Assembly (NCBI GenBank): GCA_023440975.1
Contig: JAEZRD010000008.1
Span: 1-11,963, forward strand
Direction of reading: 5' to 3'
DNA length: 11,963 nt
Source of the DNA: Methanobacteriota archaeon
Lineage (GTDB): Archaea > Methanobacteriota > Methanobacteria > Methanobacteriales > Methanobacteriaceae
Shown piece after piece: positions 7,669 to 11,963 of this stretch; position 1 is the first letter of the stretch, and every line of letters begins with the position of its first letter. The notes below the pieces were generated by a model. It made no database searches and had not been told where the DNA came from. It saw only the letters and a list, made by a program, of their open reading frames with translations. Made by a program: the position numbers and the translations under genes.

Positions 7669-9582
7669 ATGATGATTAGGAATGATTTAGAACGTATTGA
7701 GGGTGTTGGGGGTAAATTATCCAAAAAAATCTTAGACAATGTTGGTGGTGAAGAGAATCTTATTAACATTGTTGAGGAAAGGGACTTGGAGAAATTAAGT
7801 AGTATTGAAGGTATTTCTCAACGTAAAGCTATTCAGATTATGAACTCTTTATTGGATAATCCTCAAGAGAAGTTTTTAAAAAGTGATCGTGCTAGAGTTT
7901 TATATGATGAAATTATTAGTAAGATTTTAGAGTTTTCTAATACTTCTTATAGTCGTAATCGTGTTCAGCTTCTTAGTCCTACTACTGATGTTGATTTTAT
8001 TAATAGTCATTTAGATTTTGTTATGGGTGCTAAAGATAAGATTCAGTATTTGCCTATTGATACTTTGAAGGGTTTGATGAAGAATTTAGGTAAACCTGTT
8101 GAGGTTAAGGGTACTTATGATCCAAGTAAGGTTATTCTTGTTGAGTCTAGTGAGGATGGAGATTATTTAACTGATTTGGGTTTGAATAAGTATTATCCTA
8201 TACTTGTTGCTAGTAATTCTCCTCTTTTTGCTGATGAAATTCGTAGTTATGAGCTTATTTATTATGTTTATAGTGAGGGTTTTCTTGATTTTGGTGATAT
8301 GGGTAATTTGGTTATGATTAATAGGGAATCTCAGGTTTATGAGATTGTTCCTGATATTATTCTTGATTATTTTAAAGTTAATATTGATTTATTTGATAAA
8401 GTTTATCAGATTAGACAGATTCTTGGTTTAGATAGTGTTTGTGGTGATATTAAACCTTTGATTAATGATTTGGATAATTTTGAGAATAATAGTGTGAATA
8501 TTGGTGAAAGTGTTTTAAGTATTAAGCAAGATATGGATGAGGAGTTGAAAAATAGTATTAAAAATGTTGACATTGGAGGAGATGAAGTTCTTGATTTATT
8601 AAACAATGATTTACCTCCAAAGATCGAGAAAATATTTGAGGCAATTATAAGTAAAGGTAGGGAAAAGTTACTTGAGTTAACCCAAATTGATTTCGACCCA
8701 TACATAAAAAAATATCCAATCGAAATAGATGAAAACGAACTAGAAAGAGTAGAACAAGAACAACAAAACATAAAAGAAAACAAACTATACGATAAAAAAA
8801 TAAGCATAGCCCAAGAATTAGCCACAATAAAAGAAAAAGCAGAAGAAGAACTAAACGAAACACTAAAATTCGATTATGAATTCACACTAGGAAGCTTCGC
8901 ATACACATACAACCTAAACAAACCACAAATAAGTGAAAATTTAAAAATAAAACAAGCAATAAACTTAAACCTAGCACTAAAAAACAACATACAAAAAATA
9001 AACTACAACCTAACACCCAAAGAAAACATAGCATTACTAACAGGAGCAAACAGTGGAGGAAAAACAACACTCTTAGAAACAATTGGGCAAATAAGCATAA
9101 TGACACAAATGGGACTCCCAATAGCAGCAGAAGAAGCAGAAATAAAAATACTAGATGAAATATACTACTTCAGCAAAGGAAGATCACTAGATGCAGGAGC
9201 ATTCGAATCATTCCTAAATGTATTCATGCCAATAGCAACAGATAATACAGAAAAACTAGTACTACTCGACGAACTAGAAGGAATAACCGAATTAGAAGCA
9301 GCAGTAAAAATAATAAGCAGTTTCATAGAAATGCTAAAAGAAACAAAATCATATGCAATAATAGTAACTCACATGGCAAAAGAATTAAGCCGATACACAG
9401 ACGTACGTATCGACGGAATAGAAGCAAAAGGATTAGATGAAAATTACAACCTAATAGTGGATAGAACCCCAAAAATGAATACACTAGCAAGAAGTACCCC
9501 AGAACTCATACTTAAACGCATATACGAAAACTCCAACGGTAAATTAAAAGAAGTATACGGAGAAATACTTAAAAAATTCTAA
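7669..9582 (+). CDS. MutS-family ATPase (archaeal MutS2/MutS5-like) with N-terminal HhH motifs
   Basis: A 637-residue protein. The N-terminus carries two helix-hairpin-helix motifs (IEGVGGKLS, about 10-18, and IEGISQRKA, about 46-54) suited to DNA or RNA backbone binding. The C-terminal half is a MutS-type ABC ATPase with Walker A GANSGGKTT (459-467), the SLDAGAFESF signature (from about 506), Walker B LVLLDELEG (D534, E535) and VTHM with H568. A coiled-coil-like charged stretch (about 350-400) fits the clamp/lever region. The N-terminal mismatch-recognition domain of MutS1 and a C-terminal Smr nuclease domain are absent. The exact role of such archaeal proteins is unsettled: DNA repair/recombination, or ribosome rescue by analogy with bacterial MutS2. 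The ATG at 7669 has only a weak AGG before it (7661-7663). Base composition flips inside the gene near 8680. Confidence 0.88.
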   Translation: MMIRNDLERIEGVGGKLSKKILDNVGGEENLINIVEERDLEKLSSIEGISQRKAIQIMNSLLDNPQEKFLKSDRARVLYDEIISKILEFSNTSYSRNRVQLLSPTTDVDFINSHLDFVMGAKDKIQYLPIDTLKGLMKNLGKPVEVKGTYDPSKVILVESSEDGDYLTDLGLNKYYPILVASNSPLFADEIRSYELIYYVYSEGFLDFGDMGNLVMINRESQVYEIVPDIILDYFKVNIDLFDKVYQIRQILGLDSVCGDIKPLINDLDNFENNSVNIGESVLSIKQDMDEELKNSIKNVDIGGDEVLDLLNNDLPPKIEKIFEAIISKGREKLLELTQIDFDPYIKKYPIEIDENELERVEQEQQNIKENKLYDKKISIAQELATIKEKAEEELNETLKFDYEFTLGSFAYTYNLNKPQISENLKIKQAINLNLALKNNIQKINYNLTPKENIALLTGANSGGKTTLLETIGQISIMTQMGLPIAAEEAEIKILDEIYYFSKGRSLDAGAFESFLNVFMPIATDNTEKLVLLDELEGITELEAAVKIISSFIEMLKETKSYAIIVTHMAKELSRYTDVRIDGIEAKGLDENYNLIVDRTPKMNTLARSTPELILKRIYENSNGKLKEVYGEILKKF

Positions 9583-9656
9583 AAAATAAAAACATTAATT
9601 ATAAAAACTAAAAAATAAAAACAATTATAAATAAAAAAAGAAATCTGGAATAAAAA
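9583..9656 (+). promoter_or_regulatory. A-rich gap with possible ubiB-type gene promoter
   Basis: This 74-nt gap is nearly all A/T. TTATAAATA (9625-9633) is a box A-like element whose expected start would lie at or next to the ATG at 9657, giving a leaderless or very short leader. Only a weak GGA (9647-9649) could act as a ribosome binding site. Read-through from the upstream gene is also possible. Confidence 0.35.
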
Positions 9657-11321
9657 ATGAAAGTTATAAGTAATACAAGAAACCCAAACTGGAAAAGACT
9701 AAACGAAATAGTTAGGGTACTACGTCGAAATGGATTACAATTCGTAAGCGAAAACGGAGGATTATCCCGAAGAAATCCATTAAGACCTGGAAAAAGCAAA
9801 GAAGAAGAAAAACTAGAAGATAACACACAACTCTTTGCAGTTAGAGTAAGAAAAAGCTTTCAAGAACTAGGACCAACCTTCATAAAATTAGGCCAAACAC
9901 TAAGTACCCGTCCAGATTTAGTTGGACACACAATGGCCAACGAACTAACAAAACTACAAGACAACAACCCCCCCATACCATTTGAAGAAATAAAAGTTCA
10001 CCTAGAAAATGAACTAGGAAAACCAATTACTGAAGTATACTCAGAATTTGACGAAGAACCACTAGCAACTGCAAGTATAGGACAAGTACACCACGCAATC
10101 CTAAAAAAAGAAGAAAAAGAAGTAGCAGTTAAAATTCAAAAACCTGGCTTAGAAAAAATAATAGAAGTAGATTTAAATTTAATGAGATTCTTCGCAAAAA
10201 GAGTAAACAAATATGTATACAAAGCAAGAACACTCAACCTACCCGATATAGAAAAAGAATTTGAAAGATCATTATATAAAGAAATAGATTACAATCAAGA
10301 ACTTTCAAATATGCAAAGATTTAAAGAAAACTTTAAAGACAATTACAAAATATACATACCTAAAGCTTATACAGAATACTCAAACAAACACATATTAACA
10401 ATGGAATTTGTAAAAGGAGAAAAAGTTTCATATGTAATGGAACATCCTGAGGGATACGATACAAAACTAATTGCAGATGTAACTGTAAAATCATACTTCC
10501 AACAAATATTAATAGACGGATTTTTTCATGCAGACCCACACCCTGCAAACATATACATACTAAACAGCAATATCGTTTGTTTCTTAGATGAAGGAATGAT
10601 GGGATATATGGATGCAACATTTCGTGAAAATTTAGCAGAACTATTCCTATTCTTCATAAGCAGAGATGTAGACAATATGATAAACCAACTCCGCTACATG
10701 GATATACTAAATGAAGAAACAGACTTAAAAGCATTAAAATATGATTTAAACGATATGATTTCTAAATATTATGGAGCAGAATTACATAAAATGAAAGGTG
10801 GAATGGCAGATTTAATGGATGTAATGATAGATTATAATGTCACACTACCTAGAGAATTTGTATTAATGGCTAGAGGAGTTGGAATGATGGAAGATACTGG
10901 GCAAAAATTAGACCCAGATTTCAATGTAGTAAAAGTACTAAGTCCATTAGCAGAAAGACTCCTATGGGATAAATTTAGTCCACGTAGAGGGTTAGATTAT
11001 GTCAAACATAATGCTATTGAAGTAGAACATTTAATGAAAATACTACCTCGTTTTGCAACAAGTATGTTATACAAAGTTGAAGAAGGAAAAATCGAAATAG
11101 AAGTTGGAACTAAAGGAATAGATAAAGCAACAGATAAAATTTCAATAGCTATTATTATTGCAGCACTACTTGTAGGATCATCTTTAGTAATGTTAACAAA
11201 CAGAGGCATAATGTTATTAGGATTCCCATTTTTAGGAATAATAGGTTTTACACTCAGTTTAGGAGTCAGCATTCTAAGCATATACAGATTCTTCATAAAA
11301 AAAGACAACAAGAAAAAATAA
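9657..11321 (+). CDS. UbiB/ABC1/AarF-family atypical kinase
   Basis: A 554-residue member of the ABC1/ADCK/UbiB kinase-like family, whose best-known members support lipid-quinone synthesis as ATPases or atypical kinases. Methanobacteria lack quinones, so the role here is probably in other isoprenoid or membrane-lipid metabolism and is unknown. Motifs: the KxGQ motif KLGQ (77-80), the alanine-rich nucleotide loop ATASIGQVH (137-145), the ATP-contacting Lys in VAVK (K159), HADPHPAN (291-298, HADPHPGN in most relatives) and the metal-binding Asp in FLDEGMMG (D311). The usual DFG triplet is DEG here (E312). Two membrane helices end the protein (about 495-514 and 519-544), followed by a lysine-rich tail, placing the kinase domain on the membrane in the cytoplasm. 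The first half uses A/C-rich codons. The gene is convergent with the minus-strand RNA region. Confidence 0.92.
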   Translation: MKVISNTRNPNWKRLNEIVRVLRRNGLQFVSENGGLSRRNPLRPGKSKEEEKLEDNTQLFAVRVRKSFQELGPTFIKLGQTLSTRPDLVGHTMANELTKLQDNNPPIPFEEIKVHLENELGKPITEVYSEFDEEPLATASIGQVHHAILKKEEKEVAVKIQKPGLEKIIEVDLNLMRFFAKRVNKYVYKARTLNLPDIEKEFERSLYKEIDYNQELSNMQRFKENFKDNYKIYIPKAYTEYSNKHILTMEFVKGEKVSYVMEHPEGYDTKLIADVTVKSYFQQILIDGFFHADPHPANIYILNSNIVCFLDEGMMGYMDATFRENLAELFLFFISRDVDNMINQLRYMDILNEETDLKALKYDLNDMISKYYGAELHKMKGGMADLMDVMIDYNVTLPREFVLMARGVGMMEDTGQKLDPDFNVVKVLSPLAERLLWDKFSPRRGLDYVKHNAIEVEHLMKILPRFATSMLYKVEEGKIEIEVGTKGIDKATDKISIAIIIAALLVGSSLVMLTNRGIMLLGFPFLGIIGFTLSLGVSILSIYRFFIKKDNKKK

Positions 11322-11337
11322 ATTACTATTTTTAAAT

Positions 11338-11375
11338 AAAAAAAAGGCCATAACCTTAAAAAAGATTATGACCTT
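11338..11375 (-). terminator. Strong minus-strand intrinsic-type terminator
   Basis: On the minus strand the arm at 11375-11362 pairs with the arm at 11357-11344 in a 14-bp stem with a 4-nt U loop, followed by eight T (11345-11338, partly overlapping the stem end). Two pairs are U-G wobbles (71/48 and 65/54 of 113xx) that would be C-A mismatches in a plus-strand transcript, so the hairpin is selected for minus-strand RNA. It marks the 3' end of the structured RNA. It lies 16 nt past the kinase stop codon, so it may also affect the convergent transcript. Confidence 0.75.
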
Positions 11376-11555
11376 AAAATTGTTACCCGTATACTAACTC
11401 TCTTGAATCATCGGTAGATTACCCTTTCCTCCTCGAGCAACCCTCGAAACAGGCAGCCTGTCCAATGCTGGGTTTCTTCTAATCATTGACAGTATCAACT
11501 TCCCTCATAAAAGGACCGAAGGCATTGTTCATTAAAAAATTATAATGATACGACA
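11338..11555 (-). ncRNA. Unassigned structured non-coding RNA, about 200 nt
   Basis: This stretch is clearly less A/T-rich than its surroundings (about 11381-11530), has no long ORF and can fold on the minus strand. CAAUGC (11527-11522) pairs with GCAUUG (11468-11463), closing a domain with hairpins UCCUU/AGGGA (11515-11501) and GUUGA/UCAAU (11499-11485). Then come ACAGG/CCUGU (11461-11449), UUCGAG/CUCGAGG (11448-11431) and GGUA/UACC (11423-11413). Three of these stems and the terminator use G-U pairs that only work in the minus transcript. A box A-like element (11576-11586, minus strand) predicts a 5' end near 11555; the 3' end is the terminator. No gene follows on that strand, so it is a free-standing RNA rather than a riboswitch leader. 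I could not match it to SRP RNA, RNase P RNA or a C/D guide. Exact ends are estimates. Confidence 0.6.
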
Positions 11556-11688
11556 TTAAAATATATATTTGAAATCTTATATAAAATTTATTTAAAACAA
11601 CTCTAATTTTAGAAAAATAGACCATAAAAATAATATAAAAATTAGATAAATAATAAAAATTAATTAAAATAAGTAAGTATAAAAGAAT
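11556..11688. other. A/T-rich spacer between the structured RNA and the 5S rRNA genes
   Basis: These 133 bases are almost entirely A/T and hold no gene. The part nearest the structured RNA has a minus-strand box A-like element (complement of 11576-11586, TTTTATATAAG) correctly spaced to start that RNA. AATAAGTAAGTA (11668-11679) recurs at 11830-11841, beside the second 5S copy. Confidence 0.5.
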
Positions 11689-11805
11689 TGGCAGCGAAAT
11701 GAAATTCCCATAGAGCTAAATCCATAGTACACAAACAAAACGCAAAAAGACTTTACTTCTGTGATCGAAACGAGAACAGGTGTAACCCCCATGCTATGAC
11801 CGCCA
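11689..11805 (-). rRNA. rrf: 5S ribosomal RNA, copy 1
   Basis: The minus strand reads as an archaeal 5S rRNA of about 117 nt. The 5' end UGGCGGUCAUAGC pairs with the 3' end GCUGCCA as helix I. The conserved inner stretch GAUCACAGAAGUAAAG corresponds to the near-universal GAACACGGAAGUUAAG of loop B/helix III. Helix I is extended by flanking bases (GAAUU upstream, AAUUC downstream), probably as a processing stem. No 16S or 23S sequence is in the window, so this 5S is either stand-alone or at the end of an operon lying to the right. A four-T run follows the 3' end. Ends are set by helix pairing and could be off by one or two bases. Confidence 0.93.
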
Positions 11806-11823
11806 ATTCAATGAAATTGAATT
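11805..11823. repeat. Perfect 8-bp inverted repeat at the 5' end of 5S copy 1
   Basis: AATTCAAT (11805-11812) and ATTGAATT (11816-11823) are perfect reverse complements with a 3-nt loop. The repeat touches the first base(s) of 5S copy 1 and its left arm also forms part of the extended helix I, so the two pairings are alternatives in a precursor RNA. It may take part in processing of a tandem 5S transcript. Confidence 0.5.
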
Positions 11824-11855
11824 ATAAGTAATAAGTAAGTAATAATAAAAAAGGC

Positions 11856-11963
11856 TGGCAGCGAAATGAAATTCCCATAGAGCTAAATCCATAGTACACA
11901 AACAAAACGCAAAAAGACTTTACTTCTGTGATCGAAACGAGAACAGGTGTAACCCCCATGCTA
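11856..11963 (-). rRNA. rrf: 5S ribosomal RNA, copy 2 (5' end cut by window end)
   Basis: This is a second 5S rRNA gene on the same strand. The visible 108 bases are identical to the matching 108 bases of copy 1 (11689-11796); the last 9 or so bases at the 5' end lie beyond the window. It is transcriptionally upstream of copy 1 with a spacer of about 50 nt. Its 3' end is followed on the minus strand by GCC and a six-T run (11852-11847), which could end transcription or only mark processing. The flank shares AATAAGTAAGTA with copy 1, as expected from a tandem duplication. Confidence 0.93.

Noticed and set aside
7623..7679. 18-codon ORF starting right after the U32 stop codon and ending inside the MutS-family gene
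   Set aside because: It has no ribosome binding site and no recognisable sequence, and such short frames are expected by chance. Translational coupling is possible but unsupported.
8406..9121. Overlapping minus-strand ORFs inside the MutS-family gene
   Set aside because: They are low-complexity, Leu/Phe/Ser-rich translations opposite a gene with intact ATPase motifs. They arise because the coding strand is A/C-rich there.
11338..11555. Structured RNA as SRP (7S) RNA or RNase P RNA
   Set aside because: The SRP domain IV signature (GGAAGGGAGCA type) is absent. GAGGAAAG is present, but not the full RNase P CR-I stretch, and no ACAGAA/GGCUUA partner follows. The element is also shorter than either RNA usually is.
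11805..11855. Separate promoter for 5S copy 1 in the spacer between the two 5S genes
   Set aside because: TATA-like words exist, but the spacer is too short and A/T-rich to tell a promoter from chance. Co-transcription with copy 2 is equally likely.

Overview
The window looks like the chromosome of a very AT-rich methanogenic archaeon of the Methanobacteriales. Methanosphaera, for example M. stadtmanae, is the best guess from the extreme A+T content, the long A/T intergenic tracts and the gene set. Clearly archaeal genes support this: MCM helicase, aIF2-beta, NMD3 and an archaeal-type TyrRS. Ribosome binding sites are short fragments of GGAGGTGAT, and several ATGs sit 20-40 nt after TATA (box A) elements. 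The species is inferred, not proven.

Layout: 1-834, the 3' part of mcm. 835-1054, an A/T-rich regulatory gap. 1055-3569, an information-processing block on the plus strand: aIF2-beta with a hairpin/T-run end, then nmd3 and tyrS. 3639-3833, a small conserved-looking protein of unknown role. 3871-4881, two minus-strand genes: tmk and, downstream of it, a small membrane protein. 4947-9582, two large plus-strand genes: a U32 peptidase-family protein with a four-Cys (probable Fe-S) core, and a MutS-family ATPase with N-terminal helix-hairpin-helix motifs. 9657-11321, a UbiB/ABC1-type atypical kinase with two C-terminal membrane segments. 11338-11963, an RNA-only region on the minus strand: an unassigned structured RNA of about 200 nt, then two tandem, apparently identical 5S rRNA genes, the second cut by the window end.

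Most genes serve replication, translation initiation, 60S-type ribosome handling, aminoacylation or ribosomal RNA. The U32 protein may modify RNA, and some MutS2 relatives act on ribosomes, so the window can be read as mostly ribosome- and nucleic-acid-centred. The least explained items are the structured RNA beside the 5S array, the abrupt reversal of base skew and codon choice inside the MutS-family gene, and an altered DFG motif in the UbiB-type kinase. No CRISPR array, insertion sequence, phage or toxin-antitoxin module was seen.
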